Positions 6,274 to 13,590 of a stretch of DNA of 23,080 nt are shown here, piece by piece. The notes under the pieces are model-generated. The model saw nothing but the letters and a program-made list of their open reading frames with translations. It was not told the origin of the DNA and did not search any database. The stretch is taken from assembly GCA_021848865.1 (NCBI GenBank), contig JAJZTO010000003.1, positions 1-23,080 of the forward strand. The letters run 5' to 3'. The stretch's first letter is position 1. Every line of letters begins with the position of its first letter. This DNA is from Myxococcales bacterium. Lineage in GTDB: Bacteria > Myxococcota > Myxococcia > Myxococcales > Anaeromyxobacteraceae. Made by a program: the position numbers and the translations under genes.

Positions 6274-8367
6274 TCAGGGCGAGGCGAAGGGCGTCCCGGC
6301 GTCGTAGCGCGCCTTGGCCGGCAGGGTGTAGACGACCCCCGCGATCGGATCGACCCAGGGCCAGGGGTTGCTCCCGAAGAAGGCGGGCTTGACCGTGAGA
6401 TAGAGCGAGTTGGGCAGGGAGTGGTCCGGGATGGCGGGATCCCACCTGGTCGAGTTGGTGACGTAGTCGAAGTTGCCGTGGCGCAGCGCGGTGCTCGCGA
6501 CGCGCGCATCCATGGGATACGGGGCCCAGTCGTCCCAGCCGAGCAGCCAGATGGCCGGGGTGTCCATGCTGGTGGCCTCGTAGCTCCAGCCGGCCATCTG
6601 GCCAGGAGCGCCGAGGACGTTCCCGACGAAGCTGTGCCAGTAGGAGTAGTAGCCCGCCCCCGCGCACCGCAGCGGGCCGTGGCCGCTCGCGACCGTGTCG
6701 CCGAAGTCACGCCGCACGCCCCGCAGCTGGTTCCGGAAGATGGTGTGGTAGATGGAGTTGCCGTGGGTCTTGTCGGAGTCCCAGTTGAAGCCGTAGTTCC
6801 CCTCGAAGAGGACGTGGTGGGGCCCGACCATGTGCGACGCGTTGAGGCCGATCTCGATCCAGGCGGTGTTGGTGTTGATGTAGCCGTCGTCCACGTAGTT
6901 GTAGCCGAACACCGAGGCGGCACCGGAACAGCGCGCCACCATCACCTTGTTCGCCTTGATCGAGATGTTGTTCTCGATGAGAGCCTCCGAGGATCCGGTG
7001 GAGAGGCTGATCGCGTACCCGGCGCCGCCCGGCTGGGCCCAGGCGGCGTCGTGCACGTAGGAGTCCCGGATCTCGATCCGGAACGAGTTGTCGACGGCAA
7101 AGCCCTCGTCGTGCCAGACCGTGTTCTCGATGCCCTTGGCCCAGCTCTCGGCGGCCCACTGGAACCGGATGTTCCCCTGGTCGCCGCCGATGACCTTGAG
7201 GTTCTCGATGCCGGCCCGTCGCACGTGGTCGTATCCGTAGCCGGAGAGCTGCGCGGTGTGCGAGGCCCGGTAGCTGATGTGGATCGGCGTGGTGAAGGTC
7301 ACGGTGTTCCCGCTGACGGAGGCGACCTGCTTGACCTCGCTGGTCGGGCGGTCGGGACGGCAGAACCAGCCGAAGGCGTCGGGGAAGGGATCGTCGGTCC
7401 CCTGCGCGGGGTTGTGCCGCTGCCACACCACGCGCCAGTCCGGGGCGGCCCAGATCTGCCCGCGTCCCGCCGGATCGGTCTGCCAGGAGGCCCCCGAGAG
7501 CTCGTCGAGGAGGACGTACTGACCCGCGCTGAACCCGGCGGCGCTGGCAACGGTGACGGAGGTCGCGCCCTTGACGCCGTCGGCCGTCAGGTTGGTCGAG
7601 CGGGTCACGCTGGTGGCGGTCCCGTTCGTGGACCACAGCGCCGGGCCCACGATGACGATGGGCGAGGGGGCCGGGCCGGTGGCCTCGGTGCCGGGCTTTG
7701 CGCCGTCGGTCTTCTGGAGGGTCGTCGCGGCGGCGCCGGCGCCGCGCAGCGTGATCCCCTTGTTGAGCATGATGACGTGGCCGCCGTTGACGGTGAAGGT
7801 CCCCGCCGAGAGCTGGACCACCTGGCCGGCCGGGCACCCGTCGATGGCCGCCTGGATGCCGGCGGTCGCGTCGCTGGCGCCATTCCCGTAGGCCGAGGCC
7901 TGGACCGTGGCGCAGACCGTGGTGCGCACCGGGATCCCGCCCACCGCCATCAGGCCAGGGTTCCAGGTCGTGGCCCGGTCACTGGAGAGGAAGCCGCTCG
8001 CGTCGATCGGTGAGGGCGGGACCACCGACACGGCGGCGGTGCTGGTCCGCGAGGTGTCGGCCACGCTGGTGGCCACCACGTGGTAGGTGCCGACCACCGG
8101 CGGCGCCCGGTAGGCGCCGGCGGCATCCACGGTGCCGCCGGCGGCCTCGAGAACCTTCCAGGTGACCCGCGTGTCGACGGTCCCGGTCACCGTGGCGGCG
8201 AAGGGCACCGAGCCGCCGGGCGCGACCACCGCGGCAGGCGGCACGATCTGGACGGACGGCGACCGGGGGCCACCGGTCCCGGGGGCCGTGGCGCCTCCGC
8301 AGGCCACTGCGCCGGCCGCGAGCAGCGCGAAGATCACGGCGCCAACCGTATTCGACTTCGAAACCAT
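6274..8367 (-). CDS. Secreted Ig-like plus right-handed beta-helix (pectate-lyase-like) protein
   Basis: A 697-residue exported protein. ATG 8367 is chosen over the longer frame (open to 8433) because AGGAG precedes it by about 8 nt and a signal sequence (GAVIFALLAAGAVACGG) follows at once. The cysteine suggests a lipoprotein, although the lipobox AVAC is imperfect. Residues about 35-118 form a bacterial Ig-like domain of BIG2 type (SVQIVPPAAVVAPGGS, later GTYHVVATS). From about 155 there is a pectin-lyase-fold start: ASDATAGIQAAIDGC, then VVQLSAGTFTVNGGHVI and KGITLRGAG. Turns follow with many Asn/Gly/Ile strands such as IENLKVIGG and ALIENNISI. Such proteins cleave or bind acidic polysaccharides, but catalytic residues could not be assigned. 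It converges on the export genes, so turnover or processing of the exported polymer is a reasonable guess. Confidence 0.8.
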   Translation of the reverse strand: MVSKSNTVGAVIFALLAAGAVACGGATAPGTGGPRSPSVQIVPPAAVVAPGGSVPFAATVTGTVDTRVTWKVLEAAGGTVDAAGAYRAPPVVGTYHVVATSVADTSRTSTAAVSVVPPSPIDASGFLSSDRATTWNPGLMAVGGIPVRTTVCATVQASAYGNGASDATAGIQAAIDGCPAGQVVQLSAGTFTVNGGHVIMLNKGITLRGAGAAATTLQKTDGAKPGTEATGPAPSPIVIVGPALWSTNGTATSVTRSTNLTADGVKGATSVTVASAAGFSAGQYVLLDELSGASWQTDPAGRGQIWAAPDWRVVWQRHNPAQGTDDPFPDAFGWFCRPDRPTSEVKQVASVSGNTVTFTTPIHISYRASHTAQLSGYGYDHVRRAGIENLKVIGGDQGNIRFQWAAESWAKGIENTVWHDEGFAVDNSFRIEIRDSYVHDAAWAQPGGAGYAISLSTGSSEALIENNISIKANKVMVARCSGAASVFGYNYVDDGYINTNTAWIEIGLNASHMVGPHHVLFEGNYGFNWDSDKTHGNSIYHTIFRNQLRGVRRDFGDTVASGHGPLRCAGAGYYSYWHSFVGNVLGAPGQMAGWSYEATSMDTPAIWLLGWDDWAPYPMDARVASTALRHGNFDYVTNSTRWDPAIPDHSLPNSLYLTVKPAFFGSNPWPWVDPIAGVVYTLPAKARYDAGTPFASP

Positions 8368-8455
8368 GTGGGAGTCTCCTGCGGCTGCGATGCGACGATG
8401 CGAAGAACCCCGCGTCCCTCGATCGCGTGACAATGGAGCACGGTACGTCGAGGCG

Positions 8456-8461
8456 CGTCAA
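8456..8461 (-). promoter_or_regulatory. Candidate -35 element upstream of the beta-helix gene
   Basis: TTGACG on the minus strand, 5 of 6 matches to the sigma-70 -35 box, lies about 90 nt before the start at 8367. The -10 is poor (TCCATT at 18 nt spacing). The remainder of the 227-nt divergent gap 8368-8594 holds a tandem GATGCGA pair (8389-8403) in the presumed leader and nothing else recognisable. Confidence 0.2.
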
Positions 8462-8594
8462 GGAGCGGGAGGTGGGCAGGAACACACATCGCCCGCGCCG
8501 CCGTGGCGCTTGCATCTCCCCATCACCACGAGCGAAATGGCCCACCGAGAGTCCCTGCCTCCTGGGAGTCGACAGGCTCGACGTTCGTGGGTAG

Positions 8595-9590
8595 ATGCAG
8601 ATTGGCCGTGCCGTGCCGGGACGGGGGCAGAACGTGGATTCCAAGCGCCGCTACCTCCTCGTGTCGCCCTGCCGCGACGAGGCGCGGTTCATCCGGTACA
8701 CGCTCGACAGCGTGGCGGCCCAGAGCGTGACGCCGGCGCTCTGGGTGGTGGTGGACGACGGCTCGACGGACGAGACGCCCGCCATCCTCGAAACGTACGC
8801 CCGCAGGCTCCCGTGGCTGCGCGTGGTGCGCCGCGCCGACCGGGGCCGGCGCAGCGTCGGGCCTGGCGTCATCGAGGCCTTCTACGCCGGCTTGGACGCG
8901 GTCGGCCTCGACGGATTCGACTACCTCTGCAAGCTCGACATGGACCTCGATCTGCCGACGAGGTACTTCGAGCTCCTCATGGAGCGCATGGAGGCCGACC
9001 CCCGGCTCGGAACCACCTCCGGCAAGCCCTGGTTCGAGCGCCCCACCGACGGGTCGCTGGTCCCGGAGGTCTGCGGGGACGAGATGTCGGTGGGCATGAC
9101 CAAGTTCTACCGGACGGCGTGCTTCCGGGAGATCGGGGGCTTCGTGCGCCAGGTGATGTGGGACGGGATCGATTGCCACCGGGCTCGCATGCTCGGGTGG
9201 CGTGCGGAGAGCGTGGACCTGGTACCGCTGCGCTTCCTCCACCTGCGCCCGCAAGGCGCGAGCCAGAAGGGCATCTGGACCGGCCGGGTCCGCGCCGGAT
9301 TCGGGCAGTACTTCATGGGCACGTCGCCCCTCTACTACCTGGCGAGCGCGGCCTACCGGCTCTTCGAGCACCCGGCGGTGCTGGGGAGCGCGGCCATGCT
9401 GTGGGGCTACGGCTCGAGCGCGCTCCGGCGCGCGCCGCGCTACGACCTCCCCGGCTTCCGCGGCTTCCTCCGGGCCTACCAGCGGGACTGCCTGGTGCGC
9501 GGGAAGCGCGCCGCCACCCGGCGGCTCGACGCGCGCCAGGAGGCGGCCTGGCGGGCGGCCCATCCGGGCGCGGGATCGGCGGGACCTTGA
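8595..9590 (+). CDS. Family 2 (GT-A) glycosyltransferase
   Basis: A 331-residue inverting glycosyltransferase, expected to add one sugar from a nucleotide donor to a lipid-linked repeat unit on the cytoplasmic face. Seen: the first GT2 strand YLLVSPCRDEARFI, the nucleotide-binding DDGSTDE at residues 54-60, the metal-binding DMD at 115-117 (KLDMDLDLP), and GGFVRQVMWDGIDCHRARMLG in the acceptor region. A moderately hydrophobic C-terminal stretch (about residues 245-280) may contact the membrane. ATG 8595 is used. GTG 8634 is an alternative with a GGGGG tract 6 nt before it, and it would begin right at the conserved fold, removing 13 residues. First gene of a three-gene operon; its TGA overlaps the next start. 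Donor sugar unknown. Confidence 0.88.
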   Translation: MQIGRAVPGRGQNVDSKRRYLLVSPCRDEARFIRYTLDSVAAQSVTPALWVVVDDGSTDETPAILETYARRLPWLRVVRRADRGRRSVGPGVIEAFYAGLDAVGLDGFDYLCKLDMDLDLPTRYFELLMERMEADPRLGTTSGKPWFERPTDGSLVPEVCGDEMSVGMTKFYRTACFREIGGFVRQVMWDGIDCHRARMLGWRAESVDLVPLRFLHLRPQGASQKGIWTGRVRAGFGQYFMGTSPLYYLASAAYRLFEHPAVLGSAAMLWGYGSSALRRAPRYDLPGFRGFLRAYQRDCLVRGKRAATRRLDARQEAAWRAAHPGAGSAGP

Positions 9591-10369
9591 GCGCCTCCAC
9601 GCGCGCCGGGCTCATGGGCCTCACCTTCGACCTGGTGGACATGCCCGCCGCGGTGGAGCGCTGCCTGGCGTGGTGCCGCGGCCCGCGGAGCCCGCACGTG
9701 GTCGTCACCGCCAACGCCTTCCACCTCTGCCTGATGCGGCGCGACCGGGAACTCTGGAACGCCACCCACGCCGCCGACCTGGTGGTCGCCGACGGCATGT
9801 CGGTCGTGTGGGCGCTGCGGGCCGCCGGCGTCGCCGTTCCCGGGCGCGTGGCTGGCGTGGACCTCATGGCGCGCCTGCTCGAGGCCGGCGGACGCGCGGG
9901 CCTCTCCGCCTACTTCCTGGGCGCCCGGGCCGAGGTGGTCTCGGCCCTGGCCGCCGGGTGCGCCGGACGCTTCCCGGGGCTCGTGGTCGCGGGGTTCCGA
10001 GACGGCTACTTCGGGCCGGCGGAGCACGCCGCCGTCGTCGAGGAGATCCGGAGCCGCGCGCCGCACCTCCTCTTCGTCGGCATGCCCAGCCCGTTCAAGG
10101 AGTCCTTTTGCGAACGGCACCGGGACCGGCTCGGCGTGCCGGTGATGGTGGGGGTGGGCGGCAGCTTCGACGTCCTGGCCGGCTACGTCCGCCGCGCCCC
10201 GCGCTGGGCCCAGGCGGCGGGGATGGAGTGGGCCTGGCGCCTCCTCATGGAGCCCCGCAAGCTCTGGAAGCGCTACCTGACCACCAACGCCGAGTTCCTC
10301 TGGGCCGCCGGGCGCGAGGTGCTGGCGCGTCGCCTGCGGCGGCCAGCCGCCCCGGAGGGCCGCCCGTGA
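9587..10369 (+). CDS. WecG/TagA/CpsF family glycosyltransferase
   Basis: About 260 residues. GT26 enzymes of this family transfer N-acetylmannosamine or N-acetylmannosaminuronic acid (or glucose, in CpsF relatives) to a lipid-diphosphate-linked sugar at the inner membrane. Conserved blocks are clear: VVTANAFHLCLMRRD, ADLVVADGMSVVWALRAAG, the variant VGMPSPFKESF in place of the usual GxPxQE, GVGGSFDVLAGYVRRAP, and the C-terminal GMEWAWRLLMEPRKLWKRY. The chosen TTG start overlaps the preceding stop (TTGA); ATG 9614 is an equally possible start just before the first strand (GLTFDLVDM). It overlaps wecB by GTGA. The neighbouring UDP-GlcNAc 2-epimerase makes UDP-ManNAc, so ManNAc or a derivative is the likely donor. 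Confidence 0.9.
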   Translation: MSASTRAGLMGLTFDLVDMPAAVERCLAWCRGPRSPHVVVTANAFHLCLMRRDRELWNATHAADLVVADGMSVVWALRAAGVAVPGRVAGVDLMARLLEAGGRAGLSAYFLGARAEVVSALAAGCAGRFPGLVVAGFRDGYFGPAEHAAVVEEIRSRAPHLLFVGMPSPFKESFCERHRDRLGVPVMVGVGGSFDVLAGYVRRAPRWAQAAGMEWAWRLLMEPRKLWKRYLTTNAEFLWAAGREVLARRLRRPAAPEGRP

Positions 10370-11532
10370 GCACGCCGTCGCAGGGCCCGCGCAGGAGCAT
10401 CCTGGTGTTCATGGGCACCCGGCCCGAGGCCATCAAGCTCGCTCCGGTGGTGGCGTCGCTGCGGGAAGCTCCCGACCTGGCCTGCACGGTGGTGGCCACC
10501 GGCCAGCACAAGGAGATGTTCCGGCAGGTGATCGACCAGTTCGGCATCGCCGTGGACGCCGACCTCGACGTCATGCGCCCCGACCAGACCCTGGCCGGCC
10601 TCACCGCCCGCCTGCTGGAGAAGATCGACCGCTGGCTGGAGAGCGCTCGCCCCGACATGGCCCTGGTCCAGGGCGACACCACCACCGTGCTCGCGGCCGC
10701 GCTCGCCTGCTTCTACCGGCGCATCCCCATCGGTCACGTCGAGGCCGGGCTGAGGACCGGCGACATCTGGTCCCCCTTCCCCGAGGAGGTCAACCGGCGG
10801 CTGGCCACGCCGCTGGTCACACTGCACTTCGCGCCCACCGAGTCGGCGCGCAGGGCCCTGCGGCGCGAGGGCGTCCCCGACGAGGCCATCACCGTGACCG
10901 GGAACACCGTCATCGACGCCCTGCGGATGGAGATGGAGTTGCAGGAGCGCGACGGGCGGATCCGCGCCGCGGTCGAGCGGGACCTGGCGGCGCTGCTCGG
11001 CCGCGACGGGTCCGGCGTCCCCTTCGTCCTGGTCACCGGCCACCGCCGCGAGAACTTCGGCGAGGGCTTCGACCAGATCTGCGAGGCCATCGCCGCGCTG
11101 GCGGCCCGGTTTCCCGACCACCGCTTCGTCTACCCGGTGCACCTGAACCCCAACGTCCAGCGCCACGTCCATCGGCTGCTCGGCGGGCTCCCCAACGTGC
11201 GGCTGGTCGCGCCCCAGGGCTACCGGACCTTCGTGGCGCTCATGTCGCGGTGCCGCATCGTTCTCACCGACTCGGGCGGCGTGCAGGAGGAGGCGCCCTC
11301 GCTGGGCAAGCCGGTCCTGGTGATGCGCGACACCACCGAGCGCCCCGAGGGGGTGGAGGCCGGGACCGCGCTCCTCACCGGGCCGCGGGCCGCGGCGATC
11401 GTGGAGCACGCCGCCCGGCTGCTCACCGACCCCGCCGCCTACCGGGCCATGGCCTCGGCACGCAACCCCTACGGCGACGGCCTCGCCGCCGGGCGCATCG
11501 TCGAGCGGATCCGCCGCCACCTCGCGGCCTGA
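10366..11532 (+). CDS. wecB: UDP-N-acetylglucosamine 2-epimerase, non-hydrolysing
   Basis: A 388-residue cytoplasmic enzyme that interconverts UDP-GlcNAc and UDP-ManNAc (EC 5.1.3.14), supplying ManNAc-type donor sugar. Family motifs are complete: MGTRPEAIK at residues 16-24, QGDTTT with Asp104, GHVEAGLRTG with Glu126, FPEEVNRR with Glu140/141, GHRREN with His226, and SDSGGVQEEAPSLGKPVLVMR near the C-terminus. The Asp, Glu, Glu and His correspond to the catalytic set of E. coli WecB. The GTG start at 10366 overlaps the wecG-like stop by 4 nt, implying translational coupling. A UDP-ManNAc dehydrogenase (wecC) is not adjacent. The gene ends 11 nt from the convergent small membrane protein gene. 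Confidence 0.96.
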   Translation: MSTPSQGPRRSILVFMGTRPEAIKLAPVVASLREAPDLACTVVATGQHKEMFRQVIDQFGIAVDADLDVMRPDQTLAGLTARLLEKIDRWLESARPDMALVQGDTTTVLAAALACFYRRIPIGHVEAGLRTGDIWSPFPEEVNRRLATPLVTLHFAPTESARRALRREGVPDEAITVTGNTVIDALRMEMELQERDGRIRAAVERDLAALLGRDGSGVPFVLVTGHRRENFGEGFDQICEAIAALAARFPDHRFVYPVHLNPNVQRHVHRLLGGLPNVRLVAPQGYRTFVALMSRCRIVLTDSGGVQEEAPSLGKPVLVMRDTTERPEGVEAGTALLTGPRAAAIVEHAARLLTDPAAYRAMASARNPYGDGLAAGRIVERIRRHLAA

Positions 11533-11542
11533 GGCGGCCACC

Positions 11543-11725
11543 TCACCAGTGGGGCACGAAGAGGACCGGGTGCCACCGCGTCAGGTAGAGCACGTAGGCG
11601 AGGTTGAAGACCAGGAGCAGGAGGAGCATGCGCTTCAGACCCCGGCGCGGGTTCCGGTCCAGGGCGGTGGCGAGCGGGATCGCCACGCTGGCCAGCATCA
11701 CCGACATCAGCAGCAGCGACTTCAC
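11543..11725 (-). CDS. Small two-helix membrane protein, unknown function
   Basis: A 60-residue protein with a GTG start overlapping the GH9 stop by 4 nt (GTGA), in the same leftward operon. It has two hydrophobic segments, about residues 3-22 (LLLMSVMLASVAIPLATAL) and 33-49 (MLLLLLVFNLAYVLYLT), joined by the positively charged loop DRNPRRGLKR. By the positive-inside rule the loop faces the cytoplasm and both ends face the periplasm. The C-terminus WHPVLFVPHW is rich in aromatic residues and proline. I do not recognise the family. The reading frame, coupling, hydrophobic pattern and stop just before wecB all support a real gene. It might assist or anchor the GH9 enzyme or a membrane complex, but that is speculation. 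Confidence 0.7.
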   Translation of the reverse strand: MKSLLLMSVMLASVAIPLATALDRNPRRGLKRMLLLLLVFNLAYVLYLTRWHPVLFVPHW

Positions 11726-13590
11726 GGCGGGGCCTCCCCGGGGGCCGACTCTAGCACGGCGGGCCGCGCGACCGGCGCGCGCCCCGCCCACCAGCGCGCG
11801 AAGGCGAGCGCGTAGAGCGCCGCCCCCTGCCAGTCGACGTCCAGCTCGTTGGTGGACCAGCTGTCGTTGTCCGTGTAGCGGGCGTCCAGCGGCGTGGAGC
11901 CGTCGCGGGGCATCGCCGGATCGCCCCAGTAGCCCCACATCGGGACCGGGCGGGCGTAGGGGTTGGAGGCATCGGCCGGCTCCGGCGACGCCGAAGGGCC
12001 CCCGGCAACCAGGCCGGGGAAGAGGAACGGCTCGGCGCGAAGCGCCGCCAGCCAGTGGTGGAACGCCCGGGCCCGCCCGTGCGTCACGCCCGGCAGCCCG
12101 CTCACATAGGCGAAGTGCAGCGCGTTCCGGCCGAGCGCGTAGTGGACGCTGGCGAGCGCCTGTTCGCAGTCGGCCTGCCGCCCGACCGGATCCTCCAGGC
12201 AGGCCCGCGCGGAAAAGGCATTGGAGCGGTGGAAACCGGCTGCGATGGAGCCCCAGAAGTAACGGCCAGCCCACTCGAACGGGTGCGCCGCTCCGTCGGC
12301 GCGGGCCCGGTCGGCCTGGCGCAGGAGGCGCTCGCGGAGGTCCTGCCGCCGGACGGGATCGGCGCCGCCGGCGCGCAGGTACAGGAGCGCGGCGAGGACC
12401 CCGGTCCTCCGGTAACTGGGATCGGCGTCCACCGCGGGAACGTCGGCGTCGAAGGCCTCGCGGAAGCGTGGCTCGCCGGTGGCGAGGAGCAGGCCGGCGG
12501 CCGCGTAGGCTCGGGCCTCCCGGCCGGCCCGGACGTCGCCGTCCTGGCGCAGCGCCGGGCAGGTGGGCCCGTCGCTGGCCTCGCCCGGGTGTGCCACCAG
12601 CCAGGCCCATCCGCGGCGCGCTGCGCTCAGGCACCCGGCCGCGAACGCGCCGTCGAAGGGGCGGAAGGCGGCCGCGGCCTGTGCCAGGGTCCCGACGGCC
12701 CGGGCGGTGGCGACGGAGCCGACCTCGCCGCTGCGGTAGGGCGCCGCGCCCTCCGGGAAGTTGGTTCCGTACGGTCCGTAACGCTCCTGGCAGGTGGTGT
12801 TCCGGAAACCGCCCGACGGCTCCTGCACCGACAGCATCCAGGAGAGTCCCCAGCGGGCCTCGTCGAGCAGGTCGGGCACGCCGTTGCCGGACTCGGGGAT
12901 GCCGGTGTCGTCCGCGGCCGGGGCGAAGTCGCGCCACGCCTGGAGCAGCCAGGATAGCGCCGTGGTGGCCGACGCGTTGTAGATGGAGAGGTCGCCGGCG
13001 TCGTGCCAGCCGCCTCGCTCGCCGGGCGGTGCCCGATCGGCGTCGCTGGCGTGGGTCCACGGTCCCCGGGCGTAGCGGGCGTCCACCGCGGTGAAGGCCC
13101 GCTGGAAGTAGAAGGCGCGCTCCACCGCGAGGACCGGCGCATCGAAGACGTCCGGCCCGACGGCGAAGGGGTGGCTGGTGAGGCCGTTGTCGGCGACGAT
13201 CCGGTACCGTCCGAAACGGTGGAGCGGGGTGAAGTCGCCGATCCAGGCGGTCCGTGCTGCGCCCAGGACGTCGGTGGGCACGCTGCGCACCGGCGCTCCG
13301 CCGCGAAAGGCCACCGAGCCGCCCGGCACGTCGACCACGGAGAAGGATGCGAAGGGCTTCGGCGAGGTGAATCGCTTTCGCAGGCGCGGCCCGTAGCCCA
13401 CCTGGGACGCGGCCAGCCGGACCAGCGGCGGCTCCTCGGGCGGGAGGGCTGCCCGCTCGCGCAGGACCGTCGCCGCGCGCACCTCGCGGACCGCGCCCCG
13501 GACGGCCCGGCGCACCCCGGGAAAGGCCGCGGCCAGCGCCGCGCTTCCCAGGAGCACCGCCGCGGCGCCGGCCCAGCGGAGCCTGGTCAC
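11722..13590 (-). CDS. Glycoside hydrolase family 9 (endoglucanase-type) with N-terminal Ig-like domain
   Basis: A 622-residue protein. The first about 24 residues form a signal peptide or signal anchor (LRWAGAAAVLLGSAALAAAF), so it acts in the periplasm or outside. About residues 55-145 are a CelD_N-type Ig-like domain (VRLAASQVGYGPRLRKRF). The GH9 (alpha/alpha)6 domain follows with all hallmarks: GGWHDAGD with Asp197 and Asp200 as base residues, GNGVPDLLDEARWGLSWML, HYALGRNALHFAYVSG, and the catalytic acid Glu582 in WSTNELDVDW. GH9 enzymes cleave beta-1,4-glucans and related beta-linked polymers by inversion. The GTG start overlaps the amidotransferase stop (GTGA) and the stop overlaps the small membrane protein start. 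The context suggests trimming or editing of the exported polysaccharide rather than plant cellulose digestion. Confidence 0.93.
   Translation of the reverse strand: MTRLRWAGAAAVLLGSAALAAAFPGVRRAVRGAVREVRAATVLRERAALPPEEPPLVRLAASQVGYGPRLRKRFTSPKPFASFSVVDVPGGSVAFRGGAPVRSVPTDVLGAARTAWIGDFTPLHRFGRYRIVADNGLTSHPFAVGPDVFDAPVLAVERAFYFQRAFTAVDARYARGPWTHASDADRAPPGERGGWHDAGDLSIYNASATTALSWLLQAWRDFAPAADDTGIPESGNGVPDLLDEARWGLSWMLSVQEPSGGFRNTTCQERYGPYGTNFPEGAAPYRSGEVGSVATARAVGTLAQAAAAFRPFDGAFAAGCLSAARRGWAWLVAHPGEASDGPTCPALRQDGDVRAGREARAYAAAGLLLATGEPRFREAFDADVPAVDADPSYRRTGVLAALLYLRAGGADPVRRQDLRERLLRQADRARADGAAHPFEWAGRYFWGSIAAGFHRSNAFSARACLEDPVGRQADCEQALASVHYALGRNALHFAYVSGLPGVTHGRARAFHHWLAALRAEPFLFPGLVAGGPSASPEPADASNPYARPVPMWGYWGDPAMPRDGSTPLDARYTDNDSWSTNELDVDWQGAALYALAFARWWAGRAPVARPAVLESAPGEAPP

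Noticed and set aside
3693..6392. 899-codon rightward open frame across phosphatase, OPX and barrel genes
   Set aside because: It spans three genes with clear motifs or context in another frame and consists of Arg/Pro/Gly/Ala-rich text without domains.
6421..8013. 530-codon rightward open frame opposite the beta-helix gene
   Set aside because: The minus-strand frame has a ribosome site, signal peptide and domain patterns; the plus frame is a Val/Gly/Asp/Arg-rich antisense shadow.
8389..8403. Tandem GATGCGA repeats as a possible CRISPR or regulatory array
   Set aside because: Only two 7-nt copies one base apart; too short and too few to call anything beyond a local duplication.
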